Below are positions 53,068-62,204 of a DNA stretch of 64,000 bases, in pieces. The position numbers and the translations under genes are program-made. A model generated the notes under the pieces. The model ran no database searches, had not been told where the DNA came from, and saw nothing but the letters and a program-made list of their open reading frames with translations. The stretch's first letter is position 1, and each line of letters opens with the position of its first letter. This DNA comes from Candidatus Nitrohelix vancouverensis (lineage in GTDB: Bacteria > Nitrospinota > Nitrospinia > Nitrospinales > VA-1), in the NCBI GenBank assembly GCA_015698305.1, contig CP048620.1, positions 2,316,001 through 2,380,000 of the forward strand, read 5' to 3'.

Positions 53068-53943
53068 TTAAAGGCCTGTTTCTTTCAATTGTTCTATCAG
53101 TTCGGTCTGTTGCGGGTCGAGAACTTTAGGCAGTTTGACCACAACCTGCACCAGTTGGTCGCCCACTTTGGAACCGTTCACCCGGACTCCTTTTCCCGTC
53201 AATCGCAATTTGGAGTGACTTTGGGTTCCCGGCGGGATTTTCATCAGGATATTCCCGTCGAGGGTGGGCACTTCAATGGATGCGCCGAGCAAGGCATCTG
53301 AGAGGCGTATCTCCTGACTCAAAATGATATCATTGCCCTCCCGTTTGAAGGAGGGATGAGGTTGAACCTGTATTTTCAGCAACAGGTCGCCCGGAGGGCC
53401 CCCTGCGGCCAAATATCCCTTTCCAGCGAGACGGATGGTTTTGCCGTCGGTGATTCCTGCGGGAATTTTAAAACTGATTTCCTCGCGCTTGTCCAAGCGC
53501 TGAATGGAGACGATTCTTTTGGTTCCCTTGATCGCCTCTTCAAAGGAAATCATCAAGGTCTGTTTGAGGTCTGCCCCGCGGTTGACGCGAAAGCCGCCTT
53601 TGCGACCGGAAAAGAAACCTTCGAGATTGGAAAAAGGGTCGGCTCCGGAAAAACCGCCGCCAAAATTGCGGAACACTTCGGAGAAATCGAAATCCCTGAA
53701 AACGTCTTCTTGGGTATATTTTTGTCGAAACCCTTCCGCCCCAAACTGATCGTATTGTCTGCGTTTCTTTTCATCGCTCAATACGGCGTAGGCTTCGCTG
53801 ACTTCCTTGAATTTATCCTCGACCTCCGGCTTGTCTTTATTGCGGTCGGGGTGGTATTTCATGGCCAGTTTCCGATAGGCTTTCTTGATCTCTTCAGGGC
53901 TTGCGCCTTTCGGAACGTCCAGAACTGTATAATAATCTTTCAT
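53068..53943 (-). CDS. CbpA-type J-domain co-chaperone
   Basis: 291 residues. J domain with HPD in [20 protein letters not shown], a Gly/Phe-rich stretch ([20 protein letters not shown]), no zinc domain, then two substrate-binding beta domains ([35 protein letters not shown]). It delivers clients to DnaK and stimulates its ATPase. The gene is divergent from the TPR lipoprotein gene, with 80 bases between start codons. Confidence 0.92.
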   Translation of the reverse strand: MKDYYTVLDVPKGASPEEIKKAYRKLAMKYHPDRNKDKPEVEDKFKEVSEAYAVLSDEKKRRQYDQFGAEGFRQKYTQEDVFRDFDFSEVFRNFGGGFSGADPFSNLEGFFSGRKGGFRVNRGADLKQTLMISFEEAIKGTKRIVSIQRLDKREEISFKIPAGITDGKTIRLAGKGYLAAGGPPGDLLLKIQVQPHPSFKREGNDIILSQEIRLSDALLGASIEVPTLDGNILMKIPPGTQSHSKLRLTGKGVRVNGSKVGDQLVQVVVKLPKVLDPQQTELIEQLKETGL

Positions 53944-54023
53944 TTTCCTCTAAACTATTGAAAAAATTAGGTTTTTATTCTAACATGAATCCGCTGTCCT
54001 GTTTATTATATAAAATCCAAAAT

Positions 54024-54833
54024 ATGAAAAAGCCATATTTTTCGACATTTTTTCTGATTTTATCTGCGTTTCTTTCAGCTTGCGCACAAACGCCGCCGCC
54101 GACTCAAGAGAACGCTCCTTCGGAAGCGGAAATTCACGCATGGTTTCCGCCGACGCAAAAGGAACTGGAGTTTCGGAAATTGCATCAAAAGGAACTGGAT
54201 CTCATCGAAGGGGATATTGAGGCTCTGTTCTTTGAGCATGAGAAACACGTTTTGATGGAAAATGAATTGCGCGATTCGGTGGCGCAGGTCGATCCAAAGA
54301 TCGCGGAGTTACAGGCGAAGACCAATGCGGAAATTGAGGCCTTGGCCAAAAAACGGCAGGACACCGTAAGCGAACTTGATTCGCTGAAGTCTGGCGCTGA
54401 TAAATTGTCTAAACGGATTGAGGAATACGAATCGATCAAACCGCGCCCTGAATTTTCTCCCGCTGATTATACGCGGGGTATGACTTTATTCAAGGAGCGG
54501 GAGTACCAAAAAAGCGTCGATCAGTTTCTGCTGGTGTTAAAGCAAAATCCACCTCAGGCCTTGATGGATAATATTCATTTTGCGATGGGGTCGGCTTACT
54601 TCAAAATTAAAAACTATCCAAAGGCTTTGGATCATTTGAATCGGATTGTCTCTGAATACCCACAAGGCGATAAGTGGCATATGTCTTATGTGTTGATGGG
54701 ACTGATTCACAACACGATGGGCGAAAAGAGCAAGGCGATTTACGGACTGGATCAGGCGTTGAAGAACAACCCTCCGACTCCTGTCATTCGTTTGATCAAT
54801 CGTCTGATTCGTCTTATAGACAAGGATGCATGA
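54024..54833 (+). CDS. TPR lipoprotein with coiled-coil stalk
   Basis: 269 residues from the ATG at 54024 (frame open from 53901 but overlapping the divergent gene). Lipobox FLSAC (Cys20), proline-rich linker, a helical coiled coil with KELEFRKLHQKELDLIEGDIEALF and SELDSLKSGADKLSKRIEEYES (about 55-145), then three TPR units (YTRGMTLFKEREYQKSVDQF, AMGSAYFKIKNYPKALDHL, LMGLIHNTMGEKSKAI). The arrangement resembles CpoB/YbgF, the Tol-associated coordinator, but no tol-pal genes are near. It overlaps the next gene by 8 bases if that gene starts at 54826. Confidence 0.82.
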   Translation: MKKPYFSTFFLILSAFLSACAQTPPPTQENAPSEAEIHAWFPPTQKELEFRKLHQKELDLIEGDIEALFFEHEKHVLMENELRDSVAQVDPKIAELQAKTNAEIEALAKKRQDTVSELDSLKSGADKLSKRIEEYESIKPRPEFSPADYTRGMTLFKEREYQKSVDQFLLVLKQNPPQALMDNIHFAMGSAYFKIKNYPKALDHLNRIVSEYPQGDKWHMSYVLMGLIHNTMGEKSKAIYGLDQALKNNPPTPVIRLINRLIRLIDKDA

Positions 54834-55491
54834 TATGGTTCAGTTGAATGAAGCGGCTCCGGATCTGATCGTCGGAGAATGGGCGCAGGGAGCGCCCAGT
54901 AATATCAGCCAGGAAGCGGGAAATGTGATTTTGATCGAAGTGTTCCAGGTGAATTGTCCGGGTTGTTTCATCGGCGGTTTGCCCGAGGCGATTGAAGTGT
55001 ATGAGGCGTTCAAAAATTCTCCGCTCACGGTTTGGGGGCTGGCGACGGCTTTTGAGGATTATGATAAAAACTCCCTTTCGAACTTGAAACTTCTGCTTGA
55101 AAGCGGGCAGGTGGTTGGAGAAACCCTGGCGGAATTGGGCCGCAGGAACCTTCTGGATTATGACCGCCTGGGTTATAGCCTTCCATTCCCCGTGGCGATG
55201 GACTCGGTCGTGCGTGAATCTCCAAGTCTGGACGAAGCTTCGGTGAATGAGATCATCTATCGAGACATTCCCCAGTTTGATGAAATGACCTCCGCTCTGA
55301 AAAACAACGTGCGTCAACAAGTGAAGGAGTATCTGTCGAAAAAAACGCATTCCGCAAAAACCTTCGAGATGTACAAGTTGCGCGGCACGCCGTCGAGTAT
55401 TTTGATCGATAAAAAAGGACGCTTGCGCGAATGTCTCTTCGGTTCCAGCCTGGGACTCAAGGAGATGGTCGAAGCCTTGCTCAATGAGTGA
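54826..55491 (+). CDS. Thioredoxin-fold protein with CPGC site
   Basis: 221 residues, cytoplasmic by absence of a signal. The N terminus reads like redoxin/TlpA proteins (LNEAAPDLIVGEW). The site CPGC is at 44-47 with NC instead of WC, and the cis-proline loop is LRGTPSSILIDKKG. The ~100-residue insertion between them (about 80-165) is longer than in thioredoxin. Probable disulfide or peroxide chemistry, partner unknown. Starts at 54826 and 54835 are both possible. Confidence 0.8.
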   Translation: MHDMVQLNEAAPDLIVGEWAQGAPSNISQEAGNVILIEVFQVNCPGCFIGGLPEAIEVYEAFKNSPLTVWGLATAFEDYDKNSLSNLKLLLESGQVVGETLAELGRRNLLDYDRLGYSLPFPVAMDSVVRESPSLDEASVNEIIYRDIPQFDEMTSALKNNVRQQVKEYLSKKTHSAKTFEMYKLRGTPSSILIDKKGRLRECLFGSSLGLKEMVEALLNE

Positions 55492-55525
55492 TTTTATATA
55501 AAATTCTTAAATTCGGAAATGATCC

Positions 55526-56512
55526 ATGCTGAGTTTTCAGGAAATCGTCGATAAAATTGATCAACTTGAAGAAGCCAATATTCTCGTCGCCGCCTTGCAG
55601 TTTCGTATTTATACTCAGCTTGGCAAAGGCAGTATGTCTGCGGCGACGCTTGCCAGGCGCACTAAAACCGATCCCGACGCAACGGCGCGTTTGCTCAACG
55701 CTCTGGCGGCGATGGGGGCCTTGAAGAAAAAAGGAAACGCTTTTGCCAATACCAGCGAGACCTATAAACACTTTTCTGAAGATAGCCCGCACTACAAACG
55801 CGGCACGGTCATGTTGCGCGAAGACAATCGGCGCGAGTGGAACGGTCTGATTGAGTTAACCAAAAAAGGACGCAAGCAAAAAGATTTCGAAGGAGGCGAC
55901 GATCCGTTGTTTCGTCGCGAGTTCACCCATGCGATGCATGAGCGCAGTCGGCTCTATGCTCCGGATCTGGTGGAGTTTGTAACTCGAAAACCTGTCGGCA
56001 GGCTTCTGGATCTGGGTGGAGGGCCGGGTTCTTATACAGCGGCTTTATTGAAAAAAGATAAGGCCGCGTCAGCGGTTTTGGTCGATCGTAAAGCGACGCT
56101 CAAGCAGGCGAAATTGATTTTACAATCTTTGAAAGTTTTGAAACGCATTGAACTGCTGGAAGGCGATTTGTTCGAAATCGATTTCAAGCAATGTTTCGAT
56201 TCGGTACTGTTTGCAAATATCCTGCACATTTTTTCTCCCGCTGAAAATAAAAAACTGTTGCGCAAGATACATGAAAGTTTGAAGCCGGGAGGGCGGTTGT
56301 TGATCGTCGATTTGTTTTTGAAGGACAATCAAATTGAGCCGCTGGAAGCCGCCTTGTTTTCTCTCACCATGCTCATGGCTACTGCGACGGGGAAAAGTTA
56401 CAGCTTCACTGAAACGGAAACCCTGTTGCGCTCTATTGGGTTTGGAGCTTTTAAGAGGGCAAATCTGGGAAGAGGCTGTAGCGTGATTGAAGCCGTCAAG
56501 AAAGCGGGCTAG
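55526..56512 (+). CDS. SAM-dependent methyltransferase, acetylserotonin O-methyltransferase type
   Basis: 328 residues. An N-terminal winged-helix dimerisation domain (about 1-90; AALQFRIYTQLGKG, TARLLNALAAMGALKKKGN) and a class I SAM-binding domain (RLLDLGGGPGSYTAALLK, VLVDRKA, LLEGDLFEI). C-terminal LKPGGRLLIVDLFLKD. The same architecture occurs in O-methyltransferases of carotenoid, polyketide and quinone pathways. The substrate cannot be inferred. Confidence 0.85.
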   Translation: MLSFQEIVDKIDQLEEANILVAALQFRIYTQLGKGSMSAATLARRTKTDPDATARLLNALAAMGALKKKGNAFANTSETYKHFSEDSPHYKRGTVMLREDNRREWNGLIELTKKGRKQKDFEGGDDPLFRREFTHAMHERSRLYAPDLVEFVTRKPVGRLLDLGGGPGSYTAALLKKDKAASAVLVDRKATLKQAKLILQSLKVLKRIELLEGDLFEIDFKQCFDSVLFANILHIFSPAENKKLLRKIHESLKPGGRLLIVDLFLKDNQIEPLEAALFSLTMLMATATGKSYSFTETETLLRSIGFGAFKRANLGRGCSVIEAVKKAG

Positions 56513-56521
56513 AATCGAGCG

Positions 56522-58387
56522 TCATCCCGAGTTGGAAATTTTCTCAAGCTCCTCAAGCATGTATTGGATGGCGTTTTTGAGAACAGGGAAAAATTTGCGG
56601 TCTCTTTCAAACAGTCGTTCGACCGTTCCGTTTTGATCGGCGCTTTTATTAATCGCCTGTGTGCTGGTTTTCCATTCAACAAAATCTGCAAAGGCATATT
56701 CTTGCAATAATTTCATCATACTTATATCTTCCAGCATCATCTTATAGAAGTTTTCCATCTCATAAGAGAAGCGTTTTTTCTCATCAGATTTTACAAAATC
56801 CTTCTGCTCAAATTTCAATCCGAAGTCCTTGAGAATTGCAGCCAGTTTGCTCAGCTTATCGATTTCAGCTTGAATTCCAATCTGAGAAGTAGTCGTTTCG
56901 GCGGATTCGTTCGCGTTGTTCTCTTTCCATTCATTTTTTGAATCGCAAATAGTTTCTCTACAATAATTATTAATGAACTCCCTGAGCGTTGTATCGCGCA
57001 TATCCGGAATGGGGGCGCCGCCTTCCGTTGCGTTGAAACATGAAATTTTATCAGGCTGGGAAGGAATGAACTGATGTTTGTAGGTGTCCAGATTGGTCAA
57101 TGTGGCGGTCGAACCGCCAAATAAATCCACCGCAGACAGCGTCGTTCCTTGAAAGCGGTTGAAGCGATTTTGTTCGAACTGTTTCACGACGCCTTTTTCA
57201 GTGAAATTGTCAATATGCTCGCTGTGGTAAGCGCTGTAGGAGCAGTGTTGACGGTGACCGTCGAAGGCCAGGTCTTGGCCAATGAGCGCGATTGGATTGC
57301 AACCGATGTGCTGAGCCAGAGCAAACGCGGCATGAGAAACGGAATGCATGTTTCCCAACGAGCCTTTGGATTCGGTCAGATTCACCAGCCATTTTGACAA
57401 TTCGATATTTGAGTCAAAGCTCATCATCTTTCCGGGATAATTGTCGATGACTCCGGGAAAAGTGGCGGGATCAAAAACAAGCCAGGGTTTTTTCGGGATA
57501 GGCGCCTGCTGAAAAAATTTCAACAACAAGGGCGCCGGGTCCACAGCGATGACAAAATCCGGTTCGATACCCCGGCTGAGCAGAGGCTTCAAAGCCGTGG
57601 CGACAGCGATGATCAGGGCGCGGTTTTCCGCCTGTTTGAGATAATTGATATTCTTGTCCAATGAAGGTCCCGCCGATACGATAATGGCAGGCTGATCCTT
57701 GAAGGCATTTTCGATCTGATTGATTCCGGAGCTGGATCGAATATGCTTCCAATTCTGAAAAATATTTTTATAGAAGATTTTAGAAAAAGCGGATCGTGTT
57801 CCGAGGTTGACCTTGGATTCCTGCAATTGTTTACGTAAACGAGACTCCAGTTTTATCTGTGCATCGGCGTGCAGGGCGGTCAGGGAATGCGTCGTCAGCG
57901 CATGGTAACCGTGCAGGCTGAATTCCAGCGCAAGGTCTTCAGGTAGAAGGTCTCTTGCTTCCAAATTGGGGGCGATAAAAAAATCAATATTAGGATTGGC
58001 CAATTCAGCGCACAGATCCGAAGTTTGCAACGCCAGCCTGAATAATTCAGGATCATGTTCGAAGACCAGAATGCGATTGCCCTTCGGCGCATTGGCGCAC
58101 AGGCGTCGAAGGCCGTAAGCCAACTCCAAACCCATGATGATGAAATGGTCTGCGCCACTTTTGATTGCGGTGTCGGTGGATTTACAGGCTTCCCGTTCAG
58201 GATCGTAAGCGCTGAGCAGGAATTTTTGTTCGCCAGACGGCAACTGTAGCGCAAGGGTTGGAGCGCCGGAGCGAGCAGGAACGGATCGGTAGGGAGAGGC
58301 AGTTGCAAGCCTTGCTAACAAGCGCGCGAGTTCGGGCCGGTGGCGTGTCAGGCATTTTAAATTTTCAGTCCAGACAACTGAGGTCAT
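56522..58387 (-). CDS. DUF115 / motility-associated factor-like glycosyltransferase
   Basis: 621 residues. The central DUF115 domain (about 228-400) shows QPAIIVSAGPSLDKNINYL, a Rossmann-like core also found in MptE, with FVIAVDPAP. Flanking N-terminal (1-220) and C-terminal (480-620) regions are those of Maf proteins that transfer nonulosonic acids to flagellin. No flagellar or sugar genes lie here. It follows bioC by 77 bases on the same strand, so its inclusion in the biotin operon may be by read-through only. Confidence 0.78.
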   Translation of the reverse strand: MTSVVWTENLKCLTRHRPELARLLARLATASPYRSVPARSGAPTLALQLPSGEQKFLLSAYDPEREACKSTDTAIKSGADHFIIMGLELAYGLRRLCANAPKGNRILVFEHDPELFRLALQTSDLCAELANPNIDFFIAPNLEARDLLPEDLALEFSLHGYHALTTHSLTALHADAQIKLESRLRKQLQESKVNLGTRSAFSKIFYKNIFQNWKHIRSSSGINQIENAFKDQPAIIVSAGPSLDKNINYLKQAENRALIIAVATALKPLLSRGIEPDFVIAVDPAPLLLKFFQQAPIPKKPWLVFDPATFPGVIDNYPGKMMSFDSNIELSKWLVNLTESKGSLGNMHSVSHAAFALAQHIGCNPIALIGQDLAFDGHRQHCSYSAYHSEHIDNFTEKGVVKQFEQNRFNRFQGTTLSAVDLFGGSTATLTNLDTYKHQFIPSQPDKISCFNATEGGAPIPDMRDTTLREFINNYCRETICDSKNEWKENNANESAETTTSQIGIQAEIDKLSKLAAILKDFGLKFEQKDFVKSDEKKRFSYEMENFYKMMLEDISMMKLLQEYAFADFVEWKTSTQAINKSADQNGTVERLFERDRKFFPVLKNAIQYMLEELEKISNSG

Positions 58388-58464
58388 GGTCGATTAGCGA
58401 CGAAGCTGTGAACAATAGGAATGATTTTCGCGCCATGCATCAGTTAGAGATGGACGAAAATCAT

Positions 58465-59229
58465 TCAAGGGAGATGCGCGGAAAAATAAACAATCTCCCA
58501 GCGAGCCAGAACGCCTTTGGGAGTCGAAAAATTGGCGTCATAATCTCGAATCAGGCGTTTCATCTGACTGTATGATAGTTTTCTTATCGGCGCCGCGCCG
58601 ATTGAATGTAAGTGTTTTAATAGAGACTGGGTGTTTTGAAAATAAGTTTCTTCAAGTTCTGAAATGGCGAAGTCTATTTTGAAACCAAGCGCATACAGCG
58701 ATTGCTTGATTTGCTCAAGCGTATGGAAGGTTGTTGGAGAATCAATTCCAGCGACAGCGCGCATTTCCTGAAGCGTCGCCGGGCCGAACAGGTTGAACAG
58801 TATCTTTCCTCCCGGATTCAATACGCTTTTAAAATTCTTCAGCGGTGATTCCGGTTCGCTGAACCATTGAAAAACAGCGTTTCCTGTGACCAGGTCGCAG
58901 GGGTCAAAATGAGTGAGAGCGGCGTCTCCGCTGATGCAGTTGGTTTGCTTTTTGAAATCGGGATGTTTTTGAACCTGTTCCAGCATTTTGGGAGACAGAT
59001 CGTTGAGCGTCAGCCGCGGAGGGTTCAGGCGGAACAGGTGTTGGGAGAAAAATCCGGTTCCGCATCCAATTTCCACAATTGAAGCCGGCGTGGAATGAGG
59101 AAGAAAACTTGCGAGACGATCCGCCATCAATTTTTGAATCGAAGCGTATTGATCGTAACTTTCTGCTCTCCTGGAAAAACTTTCGAAAATTTTTTCCTGT
59201 AGATCGGAGGATGCATTGATAGGTTTCAT
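58465..59229 (-). CDS. bioC: Malonyl-ACP O-methyltransferase BioC
   Basis: Methylates the free carboxyl of malonyl-ACP to start pimeloyl synthesis on the fatty-acid machinery. 254 residues. N-terminal FSRRAESYDQYASIQKLMADRLA, SAM site VEIGCGTGFFSQHL, LNDLSPKML, GNAVFQWFSEPE and the C-terminal region typical of BioC. It follows the kinase-fusion gene by 60 bases. Confidence 0.92.
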   Translation of the reverse strand: MKPINASSDLQEKIFESFSRRAESYDQYASIQKLMADRLASFLPHSTPASIVEIGCGTGFFSQHLFRLNPPRLTLNDLSPKMLEQVQKHPDFKKQTNCISGDAALTHFDPCDLVTGNAVFQWFSEPESPLKNFKSVLNPGGKILFNLFGPATLQEMRAVAGIDSPTTFHTLEQIKQSLYALGFKIDFAISELEETYFQNTQSLLKHLHSIGAAPIRKLSYSQMKRLIRDYDANFSTPKGVLARWEIVYFSAHLP

Positions 59230-59289
59230 GGGACTGTGATCGAATGAAAACGGAAGTTTAATTTGCAGGTGTTGATGTTGGCGTCCATC

Positions 59290-61551
59290 TCATCTGTCGG
59301 ATGCGCGGCGTTTGGGGTGAAGCCGTTCGGTGACTTTGGTTGGCAAGCTGATGGTGAACACCGAACCTTTTCCAAATTCGCTTTTCACAAAAATATCACC
59401 GCCCATCATTCTGCAGAATCGCCGACTGATGGCCAATCCCAATCCCGTTCCTCCCACTTTGCGAGTCGATGAGTCGTCCGCCTGGGTGAACTCCTGAAAT
59501 AAATTTTCAATTTTTTCTGGAGGAATGCCAATGCCAGTGTCTTCAATATAAAAATGGATCCAGTTGACGTTATTTTCCACCTGCTTGTTGATCGTTAGCG
59601 TTATGGAGCCGTTTTCCGTGAATTTGCAAGCGTTTGACAGCAGATTGATCAAAATTTGTTTGACGCGAATCGGGTCGGCGTTGATGTTTCCTATTTTGGG
59701 GTCGCATTGCAAATTGATCGTGTTTTTATTTTTCTCGGCAAGCGTTTTAACGGAGTCGAGGGCTTCATTGACCATTCCTAAAATCGGGAAAATCTTGAGG
59801 CTGATTTCCATTTTTCCCGCTTCGATTTTAGACAAGTCGAGAACCTCATTGATGAGTCCGAGCAGATGTTTTCCTGAAGAAATGATTTTTTGAAGATCGT
59901 CTCCAAAATCATCAAGCTCCATTTCCTGGGAATCTTCAAGCAACATCTCGCTGTAGCCGATGATGGCGTTCATTGGCGTTCTCAATTCATGGCTCATATT
60001 CGCCAGAAAAGCGCTTTTGGTGCGACTGGCTTCAAGCGCCTGATCGCGCGCATAGATCAGTTCCCCATTTGATTTTTGTATTTCGTCGATCAGGTTCACG
60101 GTGTTGATGGCGACGGCGGCCTGGGAGGCCAGCGATTCGATCAAACCTTCGTAGCCCTGCGAAAACGAAATCACTTCGCTCAAATTTTTCGGGTTGCGCG
60201 CATTCAAAATTTGCAGTACGCCGATGACCTCTTCAGAGTAATTACGCATGGGAACCACAAGCATGGATGTGGTGCGGTAGCCCGTGCTTTTATCAAATTT
60301 CTTGGGGCCGGTGAAGTCAAAGGGTTTGTAGTTGTAGACGTCTGGAATATTGATGGTGATGCCCTTCATCGCCGAGTAAGCGGATACATTGGACTCCTGC
60401 ATTTCCACCGGCGGAAAGGTGATTGTGGAACCCGTAGCGCCTCCCATGAAAATATTCAGCGTTTCATTCTGAACAATTTTGAAGGAGAGCGCATTGTTTT
60501 CTACAATGTATAAAGTCCCTCCATCGGCGTGCGTTAACTGCCGGGATTCGGTGACTATTTTCTCCAGTAGCGCGGTCAGGTTGCGCTCGCCTGAAAGCGC
60601 GCGACCGACATCGGACAGTTTCTTGACCTGACTCATCAGGTTGATGACATGATGATCGGAGACCGAAGACGGGTTGTCGAGATATGTGGATAAAGATTTT
60701 TCGGAAGCGTCGGATTGCGTCACCATTTCCTGAACGAGTCTCGGATCAATGATCCATCCTTCCGACTGGATCATGGGGTGCGACGCATTGGGAATGCCAT
60801 AGCCCTTGCGGCTGTATCCCCAGGCGGCCTGTACGGCGCATAATATCGAATCGAGCACATCTCCGCGCGCGTCCTCCAAAGCTTTGATGACTATTTCCTG
60901 ATCCACGACGGTCGAAAATCCGAATTCCTGGCTGAATTCTTCGGAAACGATTCCTTTTAATATGGCCTTGCGAGAATCTTCAAATTCCGAGGCATGCGCT
61001 CCGGAACCGCTCTTGTATTTACCTGCAAAGCGCCGCGCAACAAGGGCGGGGTAGGCCTCCAGAACGATCTTTTTGGATGCGCCGGGCGCTCCTGGCAATA
61101 TGGAGACATCGGCTTTTTGCAGGCGCGGGGCCAGTTCGAAAAACATGCGGGCCAGAGGCGCGTTGATCAGTTTCAGAGGGCTTTGGGCTTTGGCGAGGCT
61201 GTCTGTCACGCGCATGGAATCTTTTTGCCCGCGTGGAAGAGCGTCCTTGTAGCGTTTTATTTTGGTTTCAAAGCGCTTCCAGCCCAGTTTGGAAATCGCC
61301 TGCGTGTAGGCGTTCAATTCGAGAGGAAGGGAGCTTGCGTTGAGAAACTGGACTGGCAGTCCCAATGGGGCATCGATGCCTGCGACCCAGGGGCCGGCTT
61401 GAGACAGAATCTCTTCAAACTCTGCAAAGGTCTTGGCGGAGCTGATCTGTTCAATGATCAGCCCATTGGAATTGGAAAAATTTCCCTGGATGCAGGGAAT
61501 CCGCTTTTTGCTTCCAGGTGAAGATGTAAAATCAATTCCGATAATTCTCAT
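59290..61551 (-). CDS. DUF429-GAF-histidine kinase fusion
   Basis: 753 residues. Residues 1-270 are a DUF429 domain of RNase H-like fold (GIDFTSSPG, GIDAPLGLP with Asp60, and DVLDSILCAVQAAW with Asp231/Asp234). A GAF domain (about 305-490) follows, then a histidine kinase: HisKA with His521 in MSHELRTPMNAIIGYS, N box LINLLSNACKFT, G boxes VEDTGIGIPPEK and GGTGLGLAIS. No receiver domain. It sits inside the biotin operon, its start overlapping the BioH-like stop by 4 bases. No response regulator gene is adjacent. Confidence 0.9.
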   Translation of the reverse strand: MRIIGIDFTSSPGSKKRIPCIQGNFSNSNGLIIEQISSAKTFAEFEEILSQAGPWVAGIDAPLGLPVQFLNASSLPLELNAYTQAISKLGWKRFETKIKRYKDALPRGQKDSMRVTDSLAKAQSPLKLINAPLARMFFELAPRLQKADVSILPGAPGASKKIVLEAYPALVARRFAGKYKSGSGAHASEFEDSRKAILKGIVSEEFSQEFGFSTVVDQEIVIKALEDARGDVLDSILCAVQAAWGYSRKGYGIPNASHPMIQSEGWIIDPRLVQEMVTQSDASEKSLSTYLDNPSSVSDHHVINLMSQVKKLSDVGRALSGERNLTALLEKIVTESRQLTHADGGTLYIVENNALSFKIVQNETLNIFMGGATGSTITFPPVEMQESNVSAYSAMKGITINIPDVYNYKPFDFTGPKKFDKSTGYRTTSMLVVPMRNYSEEVIGVLQILNARNPKNLSEVISFSQGYEGLIESLASQAAVAINTVNLIDEIQKSNGELIYARDQALEASRTKSAFLANMSHELRTPMNAIIGYSEMLLEDSQEMELDDFGDDLQKIISSGKHLLGLINEVLDLSKIEAGKMEISLKIFPILGMVNEALDSVKTLAEKNKNTINLQCDPKIGNINADPIRVKQILINLLSNACKFTENGSITLTINKQVENNVNWIHFYIEDTGIGIPPEKIENLFQEFTQADDSSTRKVGGTGLGLAISRRFCRMMGGDIFVKSEFGKGSVFTISLPTKVTERLHPKRRASDR

Positions 61552-62204
61552 TGCTTCATTTCATCTAAAAGTCGTACTAGCGCCTTCAGCAAAGGCGCTG
61601 GGCCATGAGCGGCGTCATCCACAACGTGAAGGTGGGGAATCAGGTTTCGCAATATATCCGAGTCGAGAAAACTGTCGTTGGCGCCCAGAATTGCGATGAA
61701 ATCTTGCGCCGCCTCAGGTTCGACCTTTATGGATTTTAAAAACTCAAGGCCCTTGATCAAACAATCGGGTTCAGGAATTTCTTCTATCCGGTTTTCAGGG
61801 AACGGAGCTTCGCAGGCCTTGTAAAAATCTTTCAAGGCGGATTCGCCGTTGCTGGAACGCCGTTTTAACAAATTCAGAAAATATTTTAGTTTAGATTCGT
61901 CGGTTTTGCCACCCATATAATGTTCTTTAGGGAATGCGAGTATGGGGGCCAGGGCGATTTTATGGGCATCGGCGCTTAAAAAAATCCGATGCCGTAACAA
62001 CCAGAGACTGCCAAGAGAATATCCCAGATACATGTCCGTAGGCTGATTTTTGAGGCGTTGTTGTGCTTCATCTGCATTGAATGGATCGTTTGGATAAATG
62101 AGGGTGACATCGGATTCAGGAAATGCGAGTTGCACCTGCTCGCGGAACCATTCCGGCGGAAGCGCCCAGCCACAGACGGCGATGATATTTTTTAAGCTTT
62201 CCAT
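61548..62204 (-). CDS. BioH-like alpha/beta hydrolase, probable pimeloyl-ACP methyl esterase
   Basis: 218 residues. The nucleophile elbow is GYSLGSLWLL, the acid likely in ILGANDSFLD and the His in VDDAAHGPAP. Position between bioF and bioC points to removal of the methyl ester from pimeloyl-ACP methyl ester. Sequence is not close to E. coli BioH and it may be one of the non-orthologous esterases (BioG/BioV/BioJ-like). The start overlaps the bioF stop by 13 bases. Confidence 0.82.
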   Translation of the reverse strand: MESLKNIIAVCGWALPPEWFREQVQLAFPESDVTLIYPNDPFNADEAQQRLKNQPTDMYLGYSLGSLWLLRHRIFLSADAHKIALAPILAFPKEHYMGGKTDESKLKYFLNLLKRRSSNGESALKDFYKACEAPFPENRIEEIPEPDCLIKGLEFLKSIKVEPEAAQDFIAILGANDSFLDSDILRNLIPHLHVVDDAAHGPAPLLKALVRLLDEMKQ

